The position numbers and the translations under genes were made by a program. The notes beneath the pieces are model-generated. The model was not told the DNA's origin, searched no databases, and saw only the letters and a list, made by a program, of their open reading frames with translations. This document shows positions 1-7,966 of a stretch of DNA of 64,000 nucleotides, in pieces (the first letter of the stretch is position 1; each line of letters opens with the position of its first letter). This DNA is from Nitrosospira multiformis (lineage in GTDB: Bacteria > Pseudomonadota > Gammaproteobacteria > Burkholderiales > Nitrosomonadaceae): assembly GCF_900111585.1 (NCBI RefSeq), contig NZ_FOHI01000003.1:186001-250000 (forward strand), written 5' to 3'.

Positions 1-193
1 CTACCAGGTCTGCACGGCTGGCTATTCCCAGTTTCAACAGCGGGATATGCTGGAAATTTGCCCATGCGGCGGAAAGCGAGAGACCATTCCAATGGAATGG
101 AAGCAAGCTTCCATATACGATCATCGCCAGATAGATCAGGACAGGCCCAACAAGCGATGACGTGTTGAGCTGATATTGCGCTGTCGAGTTCAT
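1..193 (-). CDS. VanZ-like family membrane protein, N-terminal part only
   Basis: Reading the minus strand from an ATG at 193 gives 64 codons with no stop before the window edge. The peptide has a hydrophobic stretch (residues about 14-30, SLVGPVLIYLAMIVYGSLL) followed by PFHWNG and, near the edge, SRADLV. VanZ-family proteins commonly begin with a first membrane helix, a short L-P-F loop and an R-A-D segment leading to the second helix, so the match is by pattern. It lies upstream of, and in the same direction as, nothing else visible on this side; the beta-helix gene follows it at higher coordinates on the same strand. Moderate confidence because only a third of the gene is present. Confidence 0.5.
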   Translation of the reverse strand, partial: MNSTAQYQLNTSSLVGPVLIYLAMIVYGSLLPFHWNGLSLSAAWANFQHIPLLKLGIASRADLV

Positions 194-268
194 GGCGTTA
201 GTCAATGATGTGGCTCAGAGAGAGAGGCTCATTTTTGTTCGACGCGTTCGATGCTGTAGGGCTAAAGT

Positions 269-1636
269 CTACTTCTGCGTAAGATCTTTGGCACTGTAAA
301 ATTCAGGCTTTATTTCCAGCTTCGGCATCCAGCGTTCCGGTTTACTTTGTATATTAGCGTAAGCACCAAAACGAACATCTTCCACCGCGCCATCGAAGTC
401 TTTTTCCGAGTCAAGGTATAGACGTAACCGACCGGAATCAATGGGAGGAAATCGCCACTTGCCGGGCAGCAGGGCGAGATTCATTTGTCCGAGTGGCGCG
501 AATGGCTTGATAAGAGATTCGCCCGCAGCCTGATATCTGCCAACGAGATTTCGCTTGCTCGGATAGCCCGCTAAAGGTGTCCGAGCAAAAATGGCATTAC
601 CTTCTATCCAGCGCTGATCAGTTAAATCTTCTTTCCCAGCCGACAAACTGATACCGGTATCTCGCGCAATCACTGTATTGTAAAACACGCTGATTGCACG
701 AGGAGTACCATTGTGAGGCTGGATGCGCACCGCATCGCCAGAGTGATTTACAAACACGTTATTGTACAGAGCAATGTTACCTTCACCCTGGAACAATGAT
801 TCGTGTGGATTCTGATAAAAGAAATTGCCATAGATGAGATAAAGATCATTTGATCCGGGACCGGTTAGAGGCCAGTGGCCCACCAGTACATTCGGTCGGG
901 CCCACTCCCTCGCTCCCGCTCCTCCACTTATCTTGCTGAAAACATTATGGCGAATAATCGTTGTGTTATGTCCGTGCGGCATTCCCGGCAACACAGGACG
1001 AGGCGCCTGATGCTTGATCTGCAAGTTATAGCCAATCGTGTCAACAATCAGATTGTGCTCGATCAAGCCTGCTACAAACGGCGCGCGACCATCAGAATCG
1101 CCGAGGTAGAGTCCCGTGCCTGCACCTTCGATGATATTGTTGCGTATTATCCAGTTCCAGGCCGGACATTTGGTGGAGATGGCAACGGTCTGCTGGTTGT
1201 TGCCATGGCCGCGCACACGTAACCCCTCGAGGGTAATGTGATGTGCCCAGTCGGCATGCCCCTCGCATTTTACTCCGTTGACAGGTAAGTTATTGCCCTC
1301 GATTTCCAGGTCACGAATGACAATATAACCGGAGTTGAGGATGCTGATGGTGTTGTGATGGGGCTGCGCCAGGAAAACGGGACGGTTTTTTTCGCTGGAT
1401 CCGCTAATCGTGATGGGTGCATCCGGAGTTCCATGAAGATGGTGAACTGGCAACCCCTCCTTATAATTCCCCGGTGCGAGTTGCAGGTGGTCGCCCGGCT
1501 TGAGTCCCTTCAGTAGCCCTCGATAATTGGAGGGCGTTCCCATATGCATCGTGACCGCAGAAGCGGGCGCACATCCAGAAACGATGTGGGCGAGCATGCT
1601 CGCAAGCAGTAAAAAAAGGACGCGTCCTGGTTCCAT
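269..1636 (-). CDS. Secreted right-handed parallel beta-helix protein (probable lipoprotein)
   Basis: 455 residues. The N-terminus is a signal peptide with a lipobox-like VSGC at residues 19-22, so it is probably a lipoprotein. The body has the repeating G-N-x-I / hydrophobic-N-N-x-F pattern of right-handed beta-helix (PbH1) proteins, for instance IIRNNIIEGAGTGLYLG, LYLIYGNFFYQN and IALYNNVFVNHSGDAVRI. The family includes polysaccharide lyases, mannuronan epimerases and uncharacterised envelope proteins; no catalytic motif is clear enough to choose one. The VanZ-like gene 76 bases beyond its stop is on the same strand, and together they may be the edge of an exopolysaccharide locus (inference). 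Confidence 0.7.
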   Translation of the reverse strand: MEPGRVLFLLLASMLAHIVSGCAPASAVTMHMGTPSNYRGLLKGLKPGDHLQLAPGNYKEGLPVHHLHGTPDAPITISGSSEKNRPVFLAQPHHNTISILNSGYIVIRDLEIEGNNLPVNGVKCEGHADWAHHITLEGLRVRGHGNNQQTVAISTKCPAWNWIIRNNIIEGAGTGLYLGDSDGRAPFVAGLIEHNLIVDTIGYNLQIKHQAPRPVLPGMPHGHNTTIIRHNVFSKISGGAGAREWARPNVLVGHWPLTGPGSNDLYLIYGNFFYQNPHESLFQGEGNIALYNNVFVNHSGDAVRIQPHNGTPRAISVFYNTVIARDTGISLSAGKEDLTDQRWIEGNAIFARTPLAGYPSKRNLVGRYQAAGESLIKPFAPLGQMNLALLPGKWRFPPIDSGRLRLYLDSEKDFDGAVEDVRFGAYANIQSKPERWMPKLEIKPEFYSAKDLTQK

Positions 1637-1743
1637 CGTTACCTGTTACAACTGTCCTGCCACCAATGCACTGCGAAGGCAATGCGATGCATGCCGATCT
1701 CGGCGCATGAGATTGCAAATGCTTGCCTTTTCAGTTATAGTAA

Positions 1744-2196
1744 ATGCAACTCTGTTGCAAATCCACAAATCCATTTTTGGTTGATCTTCAGAAAAAAGCC
1801 GAAGAGATGATCCGTCACCGCGGGGAGCGTATCACTCCCGGACGGATTCATATCCTTGCCATGCTACTGTCGGAGCGGCGGGCTGTCACGCATCACGAAA
1901 TTGAAGAGCGATTGAAGGGCAAACATCGGTTTGATCGGGTCACGCTCTATCGGGTGCTGGAGTGGCTGAATGAGAAAGGCTTTGTGCATCGGCTGGTGAG
2001 TGCGGATAGGGTGTGGCGTTTTCGTGCCAACATTCACGAACATTCGCAGCAACATGCTCACTTTGAATGCTTGCGTTGCACAAAGGTGGTTTGTCTCAAT
2101 GATTTCGAGACTACGCATGACTTTGCGCTGCCGGCGGGTTACCGTTCCCGGGAAGTTGAATTGACCGTTAAAGGCCTGTGTGCCGAATGTGTCTGA
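1744..2196 (+). CDS. Fur-family metal-responsive repressor, probably Zur-like
   Basis: 150 residues, the usual length for Fur proteins. A winged helix occupies about residues 25-85 (ERITPGRIHILAML, then the recognition segment FDRVTLYRVLEWL). The C-terminal half has a metal-binding pattern: HEHSQQHAHFEC at about 94-105, CLRCTK, and a final CAEC, giving two CxxC pairs for a structural zinc. The next two genes encode a small membrane protein and a ZnuD-like receptor, which favours zinc (Zur) over iron, but the sequence alone does not settle the metal. The listed ATG at 1744 has no clear ribosome site and overlaps a palindrome; an internal start (ATG at 1807) would cut into the first helix, so the longer form is kept. 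Confidence 0.8.
   Translation: MQLCCKSTNPFLVDLQKKAEEMIRHRGERITPGRIHILAMLLSERRAVTHHEIEERLKGKHRFDRVTLYRVLEWLNEKGFVHRLVSADRVWRFRANIHEHSQQHAHFECLRCTKVVCLNDFETTHDFALPAGYRSREVELTVKGLCAECV
1745..1759. promoter_or_regulatory. Candidate operator palindrome at the start of the Fur/Zur gene
   Basis: TGCAAC and GTTGCA are perfect 6-base arms separated by TCT. The site overlaps the first ATG of the regulator gene and sits between divergent genes. A dimeric Fur-type regulator could bind here to control itself. If it is an operator, the real translation start may be further inside the gene. Confidence 0.4.
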
Positions 2197-2232
2197 TTGA
2201 TAAATCGTTGCTGATGCAGTAAAGACGCCGAA

Positions 2233-2640
2233 ATGAATAGCGGTTGGTCGATAATGTTGCGTAAGCAATTATTTTTGATTCTGCTGGCGCTCGCGCTGGC
2301 ATGGGTGCCCGTCCTTCAGGCGGCGCATGCACTCACGCACGTCGGGGAAATCACCTCAGGCGACATTGTTTCCGAGCTGGAAACGATGGAGGACGCTGCA
2401 GTCAAAGGTGTAATCCCTCCTGTGGCTGACGAGGCGGATGGGGAGGCCGACAATGACCGGCTTTGTCTCGCCTGCCTTGCGCTGACAGGTTTCAGCGTTA
2501 TTTTCTCTATCCTTGTAATTGTATTTTCGAGTCAGACAAGACGTCAGGCGCGTCTTTATCGAAAATCACAGCCTCTTTTCTTCAATTCTTATACCCCCTA
2601 CTCCACGCGCGGTCCTCCCGCGCAAGCCTGGCGCGCATAG
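2233..2640 (+). CDS. Small membrane protein of DUF2946 type
   Basis: 135 residues. A signal-like hydrophobic stretch (residues about 9-30) is followed by an acidic periplasmic segment, a CLAC motif at about 78-81, a second hydrophobic segment and a C-terminal YSTRGPPA. The CxxC and the STRGPP tail are typical of the DUF2946 group of uncharacterised proteins often found beside TonB-dependent metal receptors. It lies between the Fur/Zur gene and the receptor in the same direction. An alternative start at the ATG at 2254 (MLRKQLF) is possible; neither start has a convincing ribosome site. The function is unknown; a role in metal handling is an inference from context. Confidence 0.65.
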   Translation: MNSGWSIMLRKQLFLILLALALAWVPVLQAAHALTHVGEITSGDIVSELETMEDAAVKGVIPPVADEADGEADNDRLCLACLALTGFSVIFSILVIVFSSQTRRQARLYRKSQPLFFNSYTPYSTRGPPAQAWRA

Positions 2641-2848
2641 ACTACATAAGCCCACTGGGCGGTATTCCGCAAGGAGATTCTGATCGAGATCGTCAGGTGT
2701 TCACGATCGATCGGGCAGATATCCCGCAATCCAGTAAATCGATATTTATCTAGGGTGATCAGCATCCGACCATATCTGCCGCCCCTTTGCGGCGGTAAAG
2801 CCGCGTCACTCTGATTACCAGTTTCCCTGCCAGATTTAAGCAATCAAC

Positions 2849-4918
2849 ATGAGTTGTACAAATTGTGATTTTGTGTGCGGACCTGTTCTCCGTGCACATG
2901 GAGAGTCTGGGTCATACGCTGCATTGGCGATGGCAACGCTGCTCGCGCTCAATACATCCTCCGTCCAAGCTCAAAAAGCGGAAAAAATTGAGGTACTCAA
3001 TCCCGTAGTTGTCACCGCAACCCCTTTTGAGGACCGCACTGAGCTGGATATAGCCCAGCCCGTCTCTATATTGAAGGGAGATGATTTGCGGAGGAAACGC
3101 GAAGCCAGCCTGGGGGATACCCTTTCCCATGAACTGGGCGTGACTTCGAGTTTTTTCGGACCGGGCGCCGGTCGTCCCATTATTCGCGGCCTCGATGGGC
3201 CACGTGTCAGGGTGCTGGAGAACGGCATCGGTACGCTCGATATCTCTTCAATCAGTCCAGACCACGCCGTTACTGCCGAATCTCTCAATGCATCGCAGAT
3301 CGAAATCCTCCGGGGCCCATCAACCCTGCTCTACGGCAGCGGTGCGTCGGGTGGCGTGGTCAACGTCGTGAACGGTCGTATTCCAAAACAACTGTTCAAG
3401 TCGATAAAAGGCAATATCGAAGCGCGTGGGAATACCGCTACCGAGGAGCGCGCCGGTGCCTTCAATGCAAGCGGAAGTATCGGCCAGGCGTCCTGGAGCG
3501 TCGGGGGATTCAAGCATAAAACCGACGATTACCATATCCCGGGACGCGCGAATGAGAGTGATCCCGGCAGCCGGAAAGGAATTGTCGAGAACAGCGCCAT
3601 CAATTCCGGCGGCTTGTCAGGGGGTGGTTCGTATGTCGGGGAAAGAGGCTTTGTAGGCGGCTCGATCTCCCGAATGGACAACGAATATGGTATCCCCGGA
3701 CCGGAAGGCTCGAAGATCGATCTCAAACAGACGCGCTATGATCTGGCAGGTGAACTGGACAAACTCCTGGCCGGTTTCGAGAAGCTCAAGGTGCGCATGG
3801 GTTACAACGACTACAAGCACAATGAAATCGAAAGCACGGGTGAAATTGCGACCCGTTTCAAGAACCGGGGGCTGGAGAGCCGGGCCGAACTCTCGCATTC
3901 TGCTGTGGCAAACTGGAAAGGCGTATTCGGCGTGCAGTTTCGTGATCGACATTTTTCTGCCTTGGGCGAGGAGACCGTGGTACCCGTTACCAATTCGCAT
4001 TCGGTAGGGGTATTTCTGGTGGAAGAACGCAATTGGAATCGATGGCGCCTGGAACTCGGCGGTCGCGGCGAGTACGCAGCCCAGAATCCCAAAGATAGCC
4101 ATCCGTCACGTTCCTTTGGTCTCTACAATGTCTCCGCCGGGATTTTGTGGAAATTCCTGGATGGCTACGGATTGTCATTGACCGGCATCCGCGGTCAGCG
4201 CGCTCCTTCGACAGAGGAACTGTATATTCATGGCGCGCACCATGGAACCGCCACCTTCCAGAGCGGAAATAATGGATTGAGAAGCGAGACCACAAACAAT
4301 CTCGACCTGGCATTGCGCAAGACCAGCGGTATGGTGACGTGGAAGATCAATATATTCCATAACTGGATCGGCAATTATATTTTCGTCCGAAGTGCAGACA
4401 CGAATGGAGACGGTGTAGCTGATCGCGTGGACCATGAAGGGATGCTGGACCCCGTGGGCGAGTTTCTGGTACAGAACTTTGCACAAGGTGGGGCCCGATT
4501 TTACGGTGCCGAAGCAGAAACCGTTCTCACGTTGAAGCCGAACGAAATCGATCTGCGCCTGTTTGCGGATTACGTACGGGGAAAACTCAATAACGGAGGC
4601 AATGTGCCGCGCATCACGCCGTTACGCTTCGGCCTGGAATTCAATCACAGAACCGGCCCCTGGACATCGAATATAAGTGCAACCCGCGTGATGCGCCAGA
4701 ATGATCTGGCGGAACTGGAGACAAGCACCCCCGGGTATACGATGGTGAACATGGAGGTAAGTTACCGCATCAAGAAGACGCGCTCCAACGGCATTCGAAT
4801 CTTCCTCCAGGGCAGAAACCTGCTTGATGAAGAAATGCGTGTTCATACCTCTTTCCTGAAGAATTTCGCACCGCTACCGGGCAGGGCGCTCGTCGCTGGG
4901 CTGAGAGGGGAGTTTTAG
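2849..4918 (+). CDS. znuD: TonB-dependent outer membrane receptor, ZnuD-like
   Basis: 689 residues. After a leader ending near VQAQ comes a plug domain (about 50-175) with the TonB-box-like VVVTATP, then RPIIRGLDGPRVRVLENG and EILRGPSTLLYGSGASGGVVNV. The remainder is a 22-strand-type barrel ending in an aromatic-like C-terminus (LVAGLRGEF). The DHAVTAESLNA segment and the VNGRIP that closes the plug resemble the ZnuD group that imports zinc in Neisseria. A histidine-containing loop (IHGAHHG) and a DTNGDGVAD loop are seen in the barrel. Its position behind a Fur/Zur regulator supports zinc uptake. Other metals or metallophores remain possible. Gene symbol given by similarity only. Confidence 0.75.
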   Translation: MSCTNCDFVCGPVLRAHGESGSYAALAMATLLALNTSSVQAQKAEKIEVLNPVVVTATPFEDRTELDIAQPVSILKGDDLRRKREASLGDTLSHELGVTSSFFGPGAGRPIIRGLDGPRVRVLENGIGTLDISSISPDHAVTAESLNASQIEILRGPSTLLYGSGASGGVVNVVNGRIPKQLFKSIKGNIEARGNTATEERAGAFNASGSIGQASWSVGGFKHKTDDYHIPGRANESDPGSRKGIVENSAINSGGLSGGGSYVGERGFVGGSISRMDNEYGIPGPEGSKIDLKQTRYDLAGELDKLLAGFEKLKVRMGYNDYKHNEIESTGEIATRFKNRGLESRAELSHSAVANWKGVFGVQFRDRHFSALGEETVVPVTNSHSVGVFLVEERNWNRWRLELGGRGEYAAQNPKDSHPSRSFGLYNVSAGILWKFLDGYGLSLTGIRGQRAPSTEELYIHGAHHGTATFQSGNNGLRSETTNNLDLALRKTSGMVTWKINIFHNWIGNYIFVRSADTNGDGVADRVDHEGMLDPVGEFLVQNFAQGGARFYGAEAETVLTLKPNEIDLRLFADYVRGKLNNGGNVPRITPLRFGLEFNHRTGPWTSNISATRVMRQNDLAELETSTPGYTMVNMEVSYRIKKTRSNGIRIFLQGRNLLDEEMRVHTSFLKNFAPLPGRALVAGLRGEF

Positions 4919-4940
4919 CAGGCGGAGCAGTTTCGACGGG

Positions 4941-5009
4941 CGGTCAGAGCTGACTCAGGGCACGGGCGCGATGGCATGTAGGAGGCCCTCGCGTGCGGTC
5001 TCTGACCGC
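4941..5009. repeat. Inverted repeats between the receptor and lolC
   Basis: CGGTCAGAG (4941-4949) is repeated inverted at 5000-5008, and within it GCGGTC-tct-GACCGC (4995-5009) forms a tight hairpin. No T-run follows, so it is not a classic terminator, but it could end transcription of the receptor gene or be an RNA structure before lolC. Confidence 0.4.
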
Positions 5010-5086
5010 AACACTCAAGCTCTCCTGTTAACCCTGAGCAGAATGTGGCAAACTTCGGGGTTACGTCCTATTCGGTATGTCGATCC

Positions 5087-6331
5087 GTGTCCTCGTACGA
5101 ACTCTTCATCGGTTTGCGTTACACCCGCGCCAAGCGCCGCAATCACTTCATCTCGTTCATTTCTCTCATTTCCTTGCTCGGTATTACGCTTGGGATGACA
5201 GCGCTCATTACCGTTATGTCGGTTATGAACGGATTTCAGAAAGAAGTCCGCTCGCGCATCCTCGGTGTCGCGTCCCATATCCAAGTGAGTGGGGTGAACG
5301 GCACGCTGACGGATTGGCGGAAAGTTGCGGAAGAAGCCCGGAGGCATCCCGAGGTGGAGGCTGCTGCACCCTACATCAGCGCTCAGGGGATGGTGTCGTT
5401 CGATCAGGCCGTGAGCGGTGTGGCCGTGCGAGGCATCCTCCCTGGCATGGAAGATCATGTGGCGGATCTCGGACGGATGATGATAGACGGCAGACTGGAA
5501 AACCTGGCACCGGGAGAGTTCGGCATGGTCATCGGCCGCGAGTTGGCACGCTCGCTGGGGGTTTTTACGGGGGACAGGATCGTATTGATCTCGCCACAAG
5601 GACAGGTGACGCCCGCGGGAATCATTCCGCGCCTCAAACAGTTCACGATTATCGGTATATTCGAAGCAGGCCATTTCGAATACGACTCCGGCCTCGTACT
5701 GATCCATCTGGCAGATGCACAGAAGCTGTACCGCATGGAAAATCAGGTATCAGGCGTGCGCCTCAAGTTGCATGATCTTTTCAAGGCGCCGCAAGTCGCG
5801 CGTGAGCTTGTGCCGCTGATTTTCAGCGACGTCTATATCAGCGACTGGACTCGCCAGCACGCCAATTATTTTCGCGCCATACAGATCGAGAAACGCATGC
5901 TGTCTCTCATTCTTGCACTGATCATCGCAGTGGCTGCGTTTAATATCGTCTCCACGCTGGTGATGGCCGTGACGGACAAGCAATCGGATATCGCGATATT
6001 GCGCACGCTGGGTGCGAGTCCGCGCAGCATCATGAAAATCTTTATCGTACAAGGGACCTGGATCGGGGTGGTCGGTACCGCGTTGGGCGTGATCGGTGGC
6101 GTGTTGCTTGCCTACAATGTGGAGACGGTCATTGCAATGATAGAGCGATTGTTCAGCGTGCAGTTCCTGTCCAGCGAAGTGTACGTCATCAGCGAAATTC
6201 CATCCGACCTCCAGTTCGAGGACGTGATCTCCGTCGCCATCGTTTCCTTCGGGTTGACGCTGCTGGCAACACTCTACCCCAGCTATCGCGCTTCAAAGAT
6301 CAATCCGGCCGAGGCGCTGCGGTATGAGTGA
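5087..6331 (+). CDS. lolC: Lipoprotein-releasing ABC transporter permease (LolC/LolE family)
   Basis: 414 residues from a GTG at 5087. It is the inner-membrane subunit that, with LolD, extracts outer-membrane lipoproteins and hands them to LolA. It begins with the family's [16 protein letters not shown], followed by a first membrane helix at about 20-45, a large periplasmic domain, and three C-terminal helices (FtsX fold). The end, [18 protein letters not shown], is characteristic. An upstream GTG at 5045 in frame would add 14 residues that the family lacks. Only one permease gene is present here, so the complex may use a homodimer or a partner encoded elsewhere. It overlaps lolD by 8 bases. 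Confidence 0.88.
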   Translation: MSSYELFIGLRYTRAKRRNHFISFISLISLLGITLGMTALITVMSVMNGFQKEVRSRILGVASHIQVSGVNGTLTDWRKVAEEARRHPEVEAAAPYISAQGMVSFDQAVSGVAVRGILPGMEDHVADLGRMMIDGRLENLAPGEFGMVIGRELARSLGVFTGDRIVLISPQGQVTPAGIIPRLKQFTIIGIFEAGHFEYDSGLVLIHLADAQKLYRMENQVSGVRLKLHDLFKAPQVARELVPLIFSDVYISDWTRQHANYFRAIQIEKRMLSLILALIIAVAAFNIVSTLVMAVTDKQSDIAILRTLGASPRSIMKIFIVQGTWIGVVGTALGVIGGVLLAYNVETVIAMIERLFSVQFLSSEVYVISEIPSDLQFEDVISVAIVSFGLTLLATLYPSYRASKINPAEALRYE

Positions 6332-7001
6332 CAATATCATTTCCTGCCGCAGCCTGCGGAAGAGCTATTATCAAGGCCAGATCGAGGTGCCGGTCCTGAT
6401 GGGAATAGACTTGAAGGTGGGAAAGGGAGATACCGTCGCTATCGTCGGCGCATCAGGCTCGGGAAAGAGCACGTTACTGCACCTGCTCGGGGGTCTCGAT
6501 GTTCCTACCGGGGGCGAAATTCGCATCCTGGGACAGGAAATTGCTGGCATGGGTGAAGCAGAGAGATGCGAGTTGCGTAACAGGTCACTCGGTTTCGTTT
6601 ATCAGTTTCATCATCTGTTGCCTGAGTTTACCGCATTGGAAAACGTGGCCATGCCGCTTTTGATCCGTCGCACGGCCAAGGCCAAAGCCTACGAAAGCGC
6701 CCGCGAAGTTCTGCAGCAGGTCGGTCTGGGACATCGGCTGACGCACACCCCTGGCGAGCTTTCAGGAGGCGAGCGGCAGCGGGCTGCGGTGGCGCGTGCA
6801 CTGGTGACCCGGCCAGCATGCGTGCTTGCCGACGAACCTACGGGCAATCTCGACCGGCGAACCGCGGGAGAAGTGTTCGATCTAATGCTCGAGCTCAATC
6901 ATGATGCTGGCGCGAGCCTTGTCATTGTCACACATGATCCGGATCTCGCCAGAAAGGCCGGCCGAACCCTGCATCTGGAGGATGGCATCCTGGCCGTCTG
7001 A
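6324..7001 (+). CDS. lolD: Lipoprotein-releasing ABC transporter ATPase
   Basis: 225 residues, one ABC ATPase domain. Walker [10 protein letters not shown] is at 42-50, the signature LSGGERQ at about 146-152, Walker [13 protein letters not shown] after it, and the switch histidine in IVTHD. The LolD-type [15 protein letters not shown] segment after the Q-loop is present. It overlaps the permease gene by 8 bases, so the two are translationally coupled and supply the energy for lipoprotein release from the inner membrane. Confidence 0.93.
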   Translation: MSDNIISCRSLRKSYYQGQIEVPVLMGIDLKVGKGDTVAIVGASGSGKSTLLHLLGGLDVPTGGEIRILGQEIAGMGEAERCELRNRSLGFVYQFHHLLPEFTALENVAMPLLIRRTAKAKAYESAREVLQQVGLGHRLTHTPGELSGGERQRAAVARALVTRPACVLADEPTGNLDRRTAGEVFDLMLELNHDAGASLVIVTHDPDLARKAGRTLHLEDGILAV

Positions 7002-7052
7002 GGCCCAGGCACTGGGGTTTGAGGACATTTGCTCCTATCCAGCAGCTTCCAG

Positions 7053-7069
7053 GAGGCTCCACGAGCCTC
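7053..7069. terminator. Hairpin between convergent lolD and DUF2062 gene
   Basis: GAGGCTC-cac-GAGCCTC is a perfect 7-base hairpin in the gap between two genes that read towards each other. It lacks a T-run on either strand, so termination is only a suggestion from position. Confidence 0.35.
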
Positions 7070-7116
7070 TATCAGGATTCATCCCGGATCGGTTGAATGG
7101 CGGTTAGAACTTTGCT

Positions 7117-7704
7117 CTATCCGCTATCTCCATCCATATTCTGCTCATTCTTCTGTCTGCGCCGCTTTGCGCGCTTGCGCCATTCATAAATTGCGAACAA
7201 ACGCCACCCGGCGCGCACCGCAAAATAGCCTGTTGAAGAAAGTAATAGAGCCAGCAGCAACATTCCGACCAGCAAAGGCTTGCCGAGTGATACGACCCAG
7301 TCGATCAGGGCAGGTCCCCACTCGCTGATACTTTTATCCATGAGGTGCAATCCCACTTCGGGCATGCCGTTCGACGTGCCTCCCGTTACAAAAGCGCCGA
7401 TTTCGTAGGCAGCCACATAGATCGGCAGAATGGTAAAGGGATTGGAATAAAGCGTCGTTATGACTGCTACGGGAAGGTTGACCTTGAAGGCAACGGCGAA
7501 TAACGCGGCAAAAAAGAATTGCACGGGATTGCTGCCGGGGATGAGGCCAGTGAACAATCCGACGGCAAAGCCGCCAGCGACTGACCTCCGATGCAGATGC
7601 CAGAGATTGTGATGCTGCAGTCGCTCTCCGAAAAGGGCAACAAACCGGTTGCGCCGGATGGTTTCATGGGAAGGCAGGTATTTTTTGAAAAATTTTCGAG
7701 ACAC
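7117..7704 (-). CDS. DUF2062 membrane protein
   Basis: 195 residues from a GTG at 7704 that gives VSRKFFKKYLPSHETIRRNR, the usual opening of DUF2062 proteins. Two or three membrane segments follow, with the conserved VAGGFAVGLFTGLIPGSN and NPFTILPIYVAAYEIG. The open frame continues far upstream into the antisense of comEC, but those residues resemble nothing and are taken as spurious. The function of the family is not established; some members are fused to glycosyltransferases. The region between this start and comEC (7705-7966) shows no further gene. Confidence 0.75.
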   Translation of the reverse strand: MSRKFFKKYLPSHETIRRNRFVALFGERLQHHNLWHLHRRSVAGGFAVGLFTGLIPGSNPVQFFFAALFAVAFKVNLPVAVITTLYSNPFTILPIYVAAYEIGAFVTGGTSNGMPEVGLHLMDKSISEWGPALIDWVVSLGKPLLVGMLLLALLLSSTGYFAVRAGWRLFAIYEWRKRAKRRRQKNEQNMDGDSG

Positions 7705-7966
7705 AGGGTGGCATGAAATATAAACAGGGACAGGAGCTAAGGAACTCCAAAATCCTCCGGTTCTCCCAGCGAAAGGATCCTTGATACAAACATACACCAC
7801 TTGGTCAGCCGAAGCTATGGGCATATGAAATTCTGCATACGATGAAAAAGGCATTTGTGGATGCGAGGCTGTCACCTGCCTTGTCTGTTTTCTTCGATTT
7901 CTCCAACGATTTTTATCCCGGATGCTGCAGTCGTCCGTATGTTCTACTGATGGCAGGAAATCGCCG

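Noticed and set aside
5015-5707. 230-codon minus-strand frame over lolC
   Set aside because: Antisense of a clear LolC/E gene; no ribosome site or family resemblance.
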